From: Phycisphaerae bacterium | Lineage (GTDB): Bacteria; Planctomycetota; Phycisphaerae; UBA1845 | NCBI GenBank assembly: GCA_029260075.1 | Contig: JAJDDY010000018.1 | Location: forward strand, 18,680 to 82,679 | Length of the DNA stretch: 64,000 nt | Direction: 5' to 3' | Part shown: in pieces, positions 35,434-44,175 of the stretch | Numbering within the stretch: position 1 is the stretch's first letter | Layout: every line of letters starts with the position of its first letter | Notes under the pieces: generated by a model | Seen by the model: only the letters and a program-made list of their open reading frames with translations | Databases searched by the model: none | Told to the model about the DNA's origin: nothing | Made by a program: the position numbers and the translations under genes

Positions 35434-38400
35434 ATGAGTGGACGATTGACGAACGCGACAACGCTAACCGCCATGGCGATCATGGCGTGCGTAACGGGGC
35501 CGGTTCTGGCCATTGACGATTTGAGTTTGAATGTCGACGCCGGATCCGTGTGTGTCTCGACCGGGCAAACCGTAACGGTGACCCTGGACGTGGCGAACCT
35601 CTCGGCGGCCGTGAACGGTGTTCAGGTGCTGTTGCAGTATGACAACACGCTGATGACGCTGATTGACATTGTGCCGACAGACCTCGGACTGGCGCCACCA
35701 GCCGCCGGATGGGCGGAGATCTCTCAGACGGATTCCTTTGGTTCCGTCGACTGGTCGGCTGTCATTAACGGCGGATCCATCGGCATCAACCATACCATCG
35801 CGACGCTGACGTTTACGGCGATTGCCAACGGTACGGCCGGCGTAACGTTTCGTGCCGATGCACCACCGATCATTACCAAGCTCACACGCGCTAGCAACAG
35901 CACGACTATTCTTCCCACCGTGTTCGACTCCGGCGGCGTCTTCATCGGTCCCCCGGTCTGCACGCTCACGGGCGAGAACGCGGTATGTGATGGCACATCA
36001 GCACACGTGGTCACAGTCCCTGATGCGGGCATAGGCGCCACGTACGCTTGGACGGTAACGGGCGGTACGATCGACAGCGGTCAGGGAACCACGTCGATCA
36101 GCTATACGGCCGTCAATCCGACGACGGTAACCATAGACGTCATTGTTACCGACCCCAACGGCTGCACAAGCAGTTGTCAAAAAATCGTCACCGTCAACGC
36201 CAATCCTGATTGCACGATCACCGCGGCGGCCTCGGTCTGCGCTAACTCTTCGGGCAACCCGGCCACGGTTCCGAACGCCGGCGTCGGAGCTACCTACGTT
36301 TGGACGGTAACAGGTGGTTCTATCGACAGCGGTCAGGGTACGGATACGCTGGCGTTCTCTGCTGGTGTGGGTCCGAACGTCACCGTCGATGTGACCGTGA
36401 CCGACGCCAACGGTTGCGTGAGCAGTTGCCAGAACATCATTGCCGTCGCTGCACCGGACTGCACCATAACAGCGGCCAACGCCGTGTGCGACGGATCGAC
36501 CGGCAACGCCGTGACCGTTCCCGACGCCGGTGTGGGTGCGACCTATACCTGGACGATAACGGGCGGAACGATTGAGGGTCTTCCCCCGTTCGGTAGTGCC
36601 ATCACCTACACGGCTGGGGCCGGTTTGAACGTGACCATTGATGTCACCGTGGTTGGTGGTGCCGGCTGCCAGAGCAGTTGTCAAAAAATCGTAGCGGTCG
36701 ATGCTAATCCCGACGCGACGATCACGACGGCCGCCGCCGTGTGCGACGGCTCAGCGGGCAACGCGGCGTCCGTTCTTGATGCCGGTGTCGGCGCTACCTA
36801 TTCCTGGACGGTTACGGGCGGAACCATTGCGGGCCTGCCCCCGTTCGGCAGTTCCATCACTTACACGGCCGGTGCCGGTCCGACCGTAACGATCGACGTG
36901 ATCGTCACCGATGCGAACGCCTGTTCTAGCAGTTCTCAATCTATCGTGACCGTAAGCGCGAATCCCAACGCGGCGATCACGACAGCCGCCGCCGTGTGCG
37001 ACGGCTCGACGCTTAACGCGGCGTCCGTGGTCGATGCCGGACTTGGTGCTACGTATGCCTGGACGGTTACGGGTGGAACGATTGACGGTATTCCGCCTTT
37101 CGGTAGTGCGATCACCTACACGGCCGGCGTCGGACCCACTGTGACCATCGACGTCACCGTCACTGACGGTAGCGGTTGTGTGAGTTCTTCGCAGACTGTG
37201 GTAACAGTCAATGTGAACCCGAACGCAGCGATCACGGGTGCCAACCAGGTATGCGACGGCTCGACACTCAACGCTGCGTCCGTGGTCGACGCCGGAATTG
37301 GCGCTACCTATGCGTGGACCGTGACGGGTGGAACGATTGACGGTATTCCGCCTTTCGGCAATGCCATCACGTACACGGCCACAAGCCCAACGAGCGTGAC
37401 GATTGATGTCACCGTGACCGACGGCAACGGCTGCGTGAGCAACGGTCAGTCGATCGTGACGGTCAATGCCAATCCGGCGTGTACGATCACCGGCGCTGCC
37501 GCCGTATGCGACAGTTCTACAGGAAACATCGCGTCGACCACCGACCTTGGTGTGGGCACGACATATGCATGGACGGTGACGGGCGGTACGCTCACCAGCG
37601 GTCAGAACACCGCATCGATCACGTATACAGCAGGATCGGGAATCAATGTGGTCCTCGACCTAACGGTGACCGAAGCCAGCGGATGCGTTAGCGTCTGCCA
37701 GAGCATCATCACCATCAACCCGAATCCGAACGCTGCGATCACTTCCGCAGCGGCTGTTTGTGACGGTACGACCGGAAACGCCGCCTCCGTCGCAAACGCC
37801 GGCGTGGGTGCGACGTATGCATGGACGGTAACGGGTGGAACGATTGAAGATATCCCACCGTTCACTTCCTCAATTACCTATACGGCTGGTGCCGGACCGA
37901 CGGTCACGATCGACGTGACCGTGACGGACGCCAACGGCTGTGTCAGCACGTCGCAAAACGTCGTGACCGTCAACCCGAATCCCAATGCGACGATCACCAC
38001 ATCGACCGCGGTGTGTGACGGTACGATTGGAAACGCGGCGTCTGTCCTGGACGCCGGCGTGGGTTCGACTTATGCATGGACGGTAACCGGTGGAACGATT
38101 GAAGACATCCCGCCGTTCACCAACGCCATCACGTACACGGCTGGCGTCGGACCGACCGTAACCATTGACGTAACCGTGACCGATCCGAACGGCTGTGTCA
38201 GCACTTCGCAGAACATTGTGACGGTCAACGCGAATCCCGACGCCACGATCACAGCCTCGGCTGCGGTGTGTGACGGTACGGCTGGCAACGCCGCGTCCGT
38301 CCCGGACGCCGGAGTGGGTGCGACTTATACGTGGACCGTAACCGGTGGCACGATTAATGACATCCCGCCGTTCACGAGCGCCATCACGTACACAGCAGGC

Positions 38401-39996
38401 GCCGGACCTACGGTTACGATCGACGTAACCGTTACAGATGGCAACGGCTGCGTAAGCAGTTCGCAGCTCGTTGTGAGCGTCAACGCCAACCCGACATGCA
38501 TTATCACCGCCGACGCGGCGGTGTGTGCCGGTACGAGCGGACTCAATGCGACGGCATCGGACGCAGGTATCGGCGCGACGTATGTCTGGAGTGTTACGGG
38601 CGGCACGCTCGACGCCGGCCAGGGTACGACGGCGATTTCATATACCGCTGGGGTCGGAGCCACGGTCACGTTGGACGTCACGATGACGGATGCGAACGGC
38701 TGTGTCAGCTCTTGCCAAACGATCGTGACCGTGAATGCGAATCCTGACTGCACGATCTCCGCGAACAACCTCGCTTGCGAAGGCTCGACCGGCAACGTGG
38801 CCTCCGTGCCGAACGCAGGTTTGGGTGCGACCTACCTGTGGACAATTACGGGGGGTGCGCTCAACAGTGGACAGGGCACGACAGCGATCAGTTACACGGC
38901 TGGTTTCGGAACGAGCTTGACGATTTCGGTCACGGTCACCGACGCCAACGGCTGTGTGAGCACATGTCAGAAGATCGTCACGGTTGACGCGCCGGACTGC
39001 ACGATTTCGGGTGCGAATTCGGTTTGCTTCCAGTCGGTCGGTAACTTCGCGACGGTACCGGATTCCGGTGTCGGTTCCACGTATGCGTGGACTGTGACGG
39101 GCGGTACGCTTTCGACCGGTCAAGGCACAAACTCGATCACGTACAGCGCCGGTGCGGGTGCGACGGTGACGCTCGACATCACGGTCACCAATCCCAACGG
39201 TTGTGTTCGAAGCTGCCAGAAAATCGTAACCATCATCCAGCCAAGTCTGGATGTGACGTTGCAACTTGAGGCGGTTTCAAGCGTGGTCACGCGTGCCGTC
39301 ACGTTCGTGATCACCGACTGCGGTGGCACGACCGATACGCGCACCTTGCCCGTAACGACCAACCTTTCCGGTGTGGGGAACGTGATCGTTCCGAACGTCA
39401 GCCCGAACGCCAACTGGGTCAGCGTGAAGGAAGGTCATACGCTGAGCAAGCTGGCGTCCGTTCTGTTCGGTACGTGCAGTGTAGCAACGATCAACCTGAC
39501 CGCCGGCAACCTTCTGCTGGCTGGCGACTTCCAGTCTGGAGTCGTCGTGCAAGATAACCTGTGCGACATTACGGACTTCTCGATTCTGGCGAGTCGTTGG
39601 AACACGGCCATCGATCCGAACCTCACCGACGGTGCGGATGCGACCGGTGACGGTACTCAGGACACCGCAGACTTCACTGCGATCCAAGTCAACTTCTTCG
39701 TCCAAGGCGAAGCCGTCAATGCGTGCCCCGCTGCCCTTGACTCCGGTGGATTGACACCTGTCGGTGGCGGCGTGGTCGTGCGTAACCCGGTTCGAACGAT
39801 CGCCAAGGCGAGCGTGCGTGTCGAGAACCTGTCGCTGGTCAATGCGTCCGCTGCGGACCTGACCGGAGACGGAGTTGTGGACGCTCAAGACATCCGAGCG
39901 TTCGCGCGGCGCAACGGCTTGGAACTGATACCTGAATTCGATCGGCGATTGACCAAGCTCGAAGGGCGAGCCGGACGGGGTAAGAGGCGCCGTTAA
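35434..39996 (+). CDS. giant secreted protein: cohesin-like domain plus 13 Ig-like repeats and dockerin-like loops
   Basis: The 1520-residue protein has an AGGAG 8 nt before the ATG at 35434 (an earlier in-frame TTG at 35428 is too close to it). The signal peptide is followed by a cohesin-like domain (LSLNVDAGSVCVSTGQTVTV; YDNTLMTLIDIVPTDLG). Residues about 176-1271 are 13 tandem repeats of about 84 residues, typified by GVGATYAWTVTGGTI, ITYTAGAGPTVTIDVTVTD and NGCVS, as in PKD/Ig-like domains. A further beta domain and dockerin-like loops (DITDFSILASRW; DATGDGTQDTADFTAIQ; DLTGDGVVDAQDIRAF) end the protein. The architecture suggests a long extracellular stalk. Cysteine usage in the repeats is described in the findings. 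Confidence 0.88.
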   Translation: MSGRLTNATTLTAMAIMACVTGPVLAIDDLSLNVDAGSVCVSTGQTVTVTLDVANLSAAVNGVQVLLQYDNTLMTLIDIVPTDLGLAPPAAGWAEISQTDSFGSVDWSAVINGGSIGINHTIATLTFTAIANGTAGVTFRADAPPIITKLTRASNSTTILPTVFDSGGVFIGPPVCTLTGENAVCDGTSAHVVTVPDAGIGATYAWTVTGGTIDSGQGTTSISYTAVNPTTVTIDVIVTDPNGCTSSCQKIVTVNANPDCTITAAASVCANSSGNPATVPNAGVGATYVWTVTGGSIDSGQGTDTLAFSAGVGPNVTVDVTVTDANGCVSSCQNIIAVAAPDCTITAANAVCDGSTGNAVTVPDAGVGATYTWTITGGTIEGLPPFGSAITYTAGAGLNVTIDVTVVGGAGCQSSCQKIVAVDANPDATITTAAAVCDGSAGNAASVLDAGVGATYSWTVTGGTIAGLPPFGSSITYTAGAGPTVTIDVIVTDANACSSSSQSIVTVSANPNAAITTAAAVCDGSTLNAASVVDAGLGATYAWTVTGGTIDGIPPFGSAITYTAGVGPTVTIDVTVTDGSGCVSSSQTVVTVNVNPNAAITGANQVCDGSTLNAASVVDAGIGATYAWTVTGGTIDGIPPFGNAITYTATSPTSVTIDVTVTDGNGCVSNGQSIVTVNANPACTITGAAAVCDSSTGNIASTTDLGVGTTYAWTVTGGTLTSGQNTASITYTAGSGINVVLDLTVTEASGCVSVCQSIITINPNPNAAITSAAAVCDGTTGNAASVANAGVGATYAWTVTGGTIEDIPPFTSSITYTAGAGPTVTIDVTVTDANGCVSTSQNVVTVNPNPNATITTSTAVCDGTIGNAASVLDAGVGSTYAWTVTGGTIEDIPPFTNAITYTAGVGPTVTIDVTVTDPNGCVSTSQNIVTVNANPDATITASAAVCDGTAGNAASVPDAGVGATYTWTVTGGTINDIPPFTSAITYTAGAGPTVTIDVTVTDGNGCVSSSQLVVSVNANPTCIITADAAVCAGTSGLNATASDAGIGATYVWSVTGGTLDAGQGTTAISYTAGVGATVTLDVTMTDANGCVSSCQTIVTVNANPDCTISANNLACEGSTGNVASVPNAGLGATYLWTITGGALNSGQGTTAISYTAGFGTSLTISVTVTDANGCVSTCQKIVTVDAPDCTISGANSVCFQSVGNFATVPDSGVGSTYAWTVTGGTLSTGQGTNSITYSAGAGATVTLDITVTNPNGCVRSCQKIVTIIQPSLDVTLQLEAVSSVVTRAVTFVITDCGGTTDTRTLPVTTNLSGVGNVIVPNVSPNANWVSVKEGHTLSKLASVLFGTCSVATINLTAGNLLLAGDFQSGVVVQDNLCDITDFSILASRWNTAIDPNLTDGADATGDGTQDTADFTAIQVNFFVQGEAVNACPAALDSGGLTPVGGGVVVRNPVRTIAKASVRVENLSLVNASAADLTGDGVVDAQDIRAFARRNGLELIPEFDRRLTKLEGRAGRGKRRR
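35959..39245 (+). repeat. thirteen-unit Ig-like coding repeat array
   Basis: Thirteen in-frame units averaging about 253 bp. Two subtypes exist: one with a leading Cys and SCQ near its end, usually carrying a GQGT loop, and one with Ala and S[ST]Q, carrying a PPF[GT] loop. Neighbouring units are similar enough to suggest internal duplication. Confidence 0.9.
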
Positions 39997-40156
39997 CGAA
40001 GATGATCATGCGTGGATGACCGGCGCTTCGGCGTCGGCCGTTCACGCGGAGTTGATCGGTCGGGCAATTTGGTCCGGCCTGTCAGGAGGGCGAAACCGCC
40101 GATGGAGATCGGAACGGTTGTCGTGATTGTCGGGTTCGTTTGGGGGGGCATGGTCG

Positions 40157-41413
40157 ATGGGACTTCGTCCGATCGTGATCATAGCGATGATGGCCTGCTT
40201 CGGGTGTCTCACCGCGCCGTCGACATCGGCTGCGGTGGACCTGATACTCGTGGCGTCGCCAACCGTGGTGCCCGCCGGGGTGATCGTGGACGTTGACGTC
40301 CGCGCGGTACTCGGTAACGGACCTGACATTACGTTTTCGTCTGTCGACGTGGTACTGAGCTGGAACGCCGATGAGCTCGAATTGATCGATGCCATCGACC
40401 CCGGGGATCATCCCTGGTTGATCAAAGGGTTCCTTCCCGACAGTGGTCTGGATGGGCTTAACGATACGTTTGCCGACGGCAACGCTTACTATCAGGCGGC
40501 GTCGTTTGCTGTAGCGACGGCGACGACCAGTGGTCTTGGCATTGTCACACTGCGGTTTCGAGCGCTTATGGACACGAACTTGACGAACATCATCATCGAG
40601 CCGGAGCTTGGATCGCTTCCGACGCGCACCACAGTATTCGGAACGGACGCGCCGAATCAGGACGTTACCGGAACGCTCGGAAGCGTGGGCGTCACGGTTC
40701 GTTCGGAAGCGTCGTTGTCCGTGGCGGATACGCAGATTGTCGCGGGAAGACTTGGAGAGTTGGTCGTATCGGGCGCAATCGTCGGGCGCGACTCCTACGG
40801 CTTGCAGATGATTCTGGAACTCGTTCCGCGTTCGGGAAGCACGGGTGTAGTTCAGTTTACGCCCGCGATCTCTCCGGTTGATGTGGATATCAGTTTGGCG
40901 GGTGATCCGTGGGCCGGTGCGGGTACTTTCGGACCGCTCGACACGGATTCGACCTCGAATGTGCTGACCAACGGGGCCGGACTCGACAATGGCACGTTCA
41001 TTGCGGCGCCAGTCACTTTCTCCGGTCCGATGGTCGCCTTTCCGATTGAGGCGGCGGGCGATTCCCTGGGTGTTTGGGACATTCAGATGTGCCAAGGATC
41101 ATGTGACGGATCCGATCCGACTTCGGGATCAGTCTGGTTCAAGAGCGTGGAGAAAGAACCACTGCTGCTCACGTCGCAGCGCCAGGGTGTCCTCACGGTG
41201 GTGGACCTGGGCGACAGCGACGCGGACGGGACGATTGCGCTGGGCGACTTCGTGAGGTTTCAGACGTGTTTTACCGGCAATGTGGGTCCGATCTCACCGC
41301 CGGCGTATGCGCCCGACGTCTCCTGCAATGTCCACGATTTCGATGACGACGGCGACGTGGACAGCGATGATTATCGAGCGTACCAACTTGAATTGATAGG
41401 CCCCCAACCGTAG
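40157..41413 (+). CDS. secreted cohesin-like protein with a GDPW-type beta module and dockerin-like end
   Basis: The 418-residue protein starts at ATG 40157 with a G-run about 8 nt upstream. The signal peptide (VIIAMMACFGCLTAPSTSAA) is followed by a cohesin-like domain (VVPAGVIVDVDVRAVLGNG; DVVLSWNADELELIDAI) containing GFLPDSGLDGLNDTFADGN. Then comes a ~140-residue beta module (GDPWAGAGTFGPLDTDST), also found three times in the next-but-one gene. The end has two calcium-type loops, DSDADGTIALGDFVRFQTCF and DFDDDGDVDSDDYRAYQ, in the arrangement usual for planctomycete dockerin-like tails. Function unknown. Confidence 0.82.
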   Translation: MGLRPIVIIAMMACFGCLTAPSTSAAVDLILVASPTVVPAGVIVDVDVRAVLGNGPDITFSSVDVVLSWNADELELIDAIDPGDHPWLIKGFLPDSGLDGLNDTFADGNAYYQAASFAVATATTSGLGIVTLRFRALMDTNLTNIIIEPELGSLPTRTTVFGTDAPNQDVTGTLGSVGVTVRSEASLSVADTQIVAGRLGELVVSGAIVGRDSYGLQMILELVPRSGSTGVVQFTPAISPVDVDISLAGDPWAGAGTFGPLDTDSTSNVLTNGAGLDNGTFIAAPVTFSGPMVAFPIEAAGDSLGVWDIQMCQGSCDGSDPTSGSVWFKSVEKEPLLLTSQRQGVLTVVDLGDSDADGTIALGDFVRFQTCFTGNVGPISPPAYAPDVSCNVHDFDDDGDVDSDDYRAYQLELIGPQP

Positions 41414-41478
41414 GACGACGAATTGCGGAGGCGGGCTTGAACAACGTGGTAGCAGCAACGCGGAAAGAGGCGGAATCA

Positions 41479-44106
41479 ATGGGACGACGCATGGGAAACA
41501 GAACGATCATCGCTCTGGCTCTGATGCTCTTGGGCTTTGGGGCAGGGGCGGTGCCGGCGCTCGCCATCAACGACCTGGTGCTGAACGTAGCCCCCGGTTC
41601 AGATTTCGTTCAGCCGGGCGACACGGTCACAGTAACACTCGACGCGCTAAACCTTTCGGGTGGCATCAACGGCGTTCAGGTGATGCTTGCCTATGACCCG
41701 TTGCTGATGACACTGGTCAACATCGCCCCGACGAACCTTGGGTTGTTCCCACCCAACGCCGGGTGGGTCGAAGTGCATCAGTCCGATACAGCCGGCGACA
41801 TCCTCTACGCCGTCTCGATCAACGGCGGTCAAATCGTCGCCAACCACACTGTGGCGACACTTACGTTTACGGTAATCGCGGAAGGCGTGACATCGGTCAC
41901 GTTCCGTCCGGATCAGCCACCGCTGTTCACAAAATTCACGTTCGCTTCCGACAATACGTCGGCCGTACCCAACAAATTCGATTCCACGTTCATCACGTCC
42001 GCCTGCGACGACGGCCTGTTTTGCAACGGCTTGGAGTTCTTCAGCGGCGCCGCGTGCGTGGCTGGCAGCAACCCATGCAACGATTTCGTCGCCTGCACGG
42101 ACGACTCGTGCGACGACGTGTTGGACGTATGCACGAACGCGACGAACGACGCCAACTGCGACGATACGCTGTTCTGCAATGGCGCGGAAACGTGCGACGC
42201 GATCAACGACTGTCAGCCCGGTATCGACCCGTGCAACGACGCCGTCGCGTGTACGGATGATTCCTGCGACGACGTGCTCGACGTCTGTACAAACGCCCCG
42301 AACGACCTCAACTGCGACGATACGCTGTTTTGCAACGGCTCGGAAACGTGTGATGCAATCAACGATTGTCAGCCCGGAACCAGCCCGTGCGATGACCTTG
42401 TCGGCTGCACGAACGACTCCTGCGACGACCTGCTGGACGTGTGTACCAACACGCCGATCGACGCCAACTGTGCGGACGACGGGTTGTTCTGCAACGGCAT
42501 GGAAGTGTGCGACGCGGTCAACGACTGCGTATCCAACGGCGATCCCTGCCTCGCGGGTACGTTCTGTAACGAAACCACGAACATTTGTGATCAATGTTCC
42601 ATTGATGCGGATTGTACCGACTTGGTGCCTTGTACGGACGACACATGCGTCGGCGGAAGCTGCGTTTTCACACCCAACAATCTCAACTGCGATGACGGAC
42701 TGTTTTGCAATGGGGCGGAAGTGTGCGACGCCGTCAATGATTGCCAAGCAGGGACGGATCCTTGCGTCGACGCCGTGGCGTGTACGGTCGACACATGTGA
42801 CGATGTGCTAGACACTTGCACGAACGCGCCCAACGACTCGCTTTGCGACGACACGCTGTTTTGCACTGGCGTCGAAACGTGCGACGCCATCAACGGTTGC
42901 CTTCCCGGTACGACTCCGTGCGACGATGCGGTGGCGTGTACCGACGACGTGTGCGACGACCTCTTGGATTCCTGCACAAACACCGCCAACGATGCCAACT
43001 GCGACGACCTGTTGTTCTGCACGGGCATCGAAACGTGTGACGCCATCAACGGATGCCTGGCCGGTACCAACCCGTGCAGCGACGGGGTGGTTTGTACCGA
43101 CGACCTGTGCGACGAGGTGGCTGACACCTGCGCCAGCATCGTCAACGACGCCAACTGTGACGACGGCGCGTTCTGCAACGGGATGGAAACCTGTGACGCC
43201 ATCAGCGACTGTCAACCAGGGACCGATCCCTGCCAAGACAACGTCGGCTGCACGGTGGATAGCTGCGACGAAATTCTCAACGTGTGCACCAATGCCCCCA
43301 ACGATGCGCTTTGCGACGACCTCCTGTTTTGCACGGGCGTGGAAGTATGCGACGTTATCAACGACTGCCAATTGGGTACCGATCCGTGTGCCCCGCTCTT
43401 CTGCGACGAGACGGGTAGCGTCTGTTTAGCGCCGCTTCAGATCACGAACGTCGAGATTTTCTACTCGGGTCGATTCCTCGACGCCGCCCATGCTCAGGTG
43501 GCCGTGTTGACCGTGGGGTCGGTGGCGACGTTGGCGAACATCACGAACTATACGAACGGCATTACGGGCATTCGCGTGACGTTCAACCAACTCGTGAACT
43601 TCGCCACAACACCGGACGCGGCGTTCGGTCTTGAGTGGACCACGGGCACGGGGACGATATTCTCCCCCGTCACCGCAGTCGCGGGCGACATTACGGCGAG
43701 CGCGATCGACGGTGGCGGATTCAGTATTGTCGACATTGTTCTCGCGGACGATTTTGCGCGCAAGCGATGGTTAAAGGTTACGGTCGATTCGACGCAGATT
43801 ACGACAACCGGCGTTAACCTGGACGGCGAACTCTCAGGTAACCCCGCCCTACTGCCCAGCGGTGACGGCACGCCCGGCGGCAACGCCATATTCATCGTCG
43901 GCAACATGCCCGGCGACGTGGGCACCGATCGGCGTACCACGCTTGGCGATGTCGGGCAGATTCGCATTCAGGTCAATCCGTTCGTTATCACGGCGATCAC
44001 GAACGCGTTCGATGTAAACAAAGATGGCCGCGTTTTGCTTAGTGACGTTGGGGCAAGTCGACTTGAGGTCAACCCCTTTATCACGCTTCCGCTGATCGCA
44101 CCATGA
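41479..44106 (+). CDS. secreted cohesin-like protein with nine cysteine-rich repeats
   Basis: The 875-residue protein starts at ATG 41479 (AAAGAGGCGG upstream); an in-frame TTG at 41437 is unlikely. The signal peptide (IIALALMLLGFGAGAVPALA) is followed by a cohesin-like domain closely similar to that of the Ig-array protein (LNLSGGINGVQVMLAYDP). Nine cysteine-rich units of about 50 residues follow, typified by CDDTLFCNGAETCDAINDCQ and CTDDSCDDVLDVCTN. The fourth unit is longer and resembles the type used in the next gene. The C-terminal ~220 residues are a beta domain plus a dockerin-like pair ending in GDVGQIRIQVNPF and VNKDGRVLLSDVGASRLEVN. It is probably disulfide-rigid and extracellular. 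Confidence 0.85.
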   Translation: MGRRMGNRTIIALALMLLGFGAGAVPALAINDLVLNVAPGSDFVQPGDTVTVTLDALNLSGGINGVQVMLAYDPLLMTLVNIAPTNLGLFPPNAGWVEVHQSDTAGDILYAVSINGGQIVANHTVATLTFTVIAEGVTSVTFRPDQPPLFTKFTFASDNTSAVPNKFDSTFITSACDDGLFCNGLEFFSGAACVAGSNPCNDFVACTDDSCDDVLDVCTNATNDANCDDTLFCNGAETCDAINDCQPGIDPCNDAVACTDDSCDDVLDVCTNAPNDLNCDDTLFCNGSETCDAINDCQPGTSPCDDLVGCTNDSCDDLLDVCTNTPIDANCADDGLFCNGMEVCDAVNDCVSNGDPCLAGTFCNETTNICDQCSIDADCTDLVPCTDDTCVGGSCVFTPNNLNCDDGLFCNGAEVCDAVNDCQAGTDPCVDAVACTVDTCDDVLDTCTNAPNDSLCDDTLFCTGVETCDAINGCLPGTTPCDDAVACTDDVCDDLLDSCTNTANDANCDDLLFCTGIETCDAINGCLAGTNPCSDGVVCTDDLCDEVADTCASIVNDANCDDGAFCNGMETCDAISDCQPGTDPCQDNVGCTVDSCDEILNVCTNAPNDALCDDLLFCTGVEVCDVINDCQLGTDPCAPLFCDETGSVCLAPLQITNVEIFYSGRFLDAAHAQVAVLTVGSVATLANITNYTNGITGIRVTFNQLVNFATTPDAAFGLEWTTGTGTIFSPVTAVAGDITASAIDGGGFSIVDIVLADDFARKRWLKVTVDSTQITTTGVNLDGELSGNPALLPSGDGTPGGNAIFIVGNMPGDVGTDRRTTLGDVGQIRIQVNPFVITAITNAFDVNKDGRVLLSDVGASRLEVNPFITLPLIAP

Positions 44107-44175
44107 TGGAGCGTGGGCTTCTTGACCAATGTTTCGTGGGTCATCACATGAGTATGGCGTCTAACGAGGTACACG

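Noticed and set aside
35959..39245. CRISPR-like periodic repeats
   Set aside because: The period is about 253 bp, in frame with a continuous protein and with diverged units; this is a protein repeat, not a repeat-spacer array.
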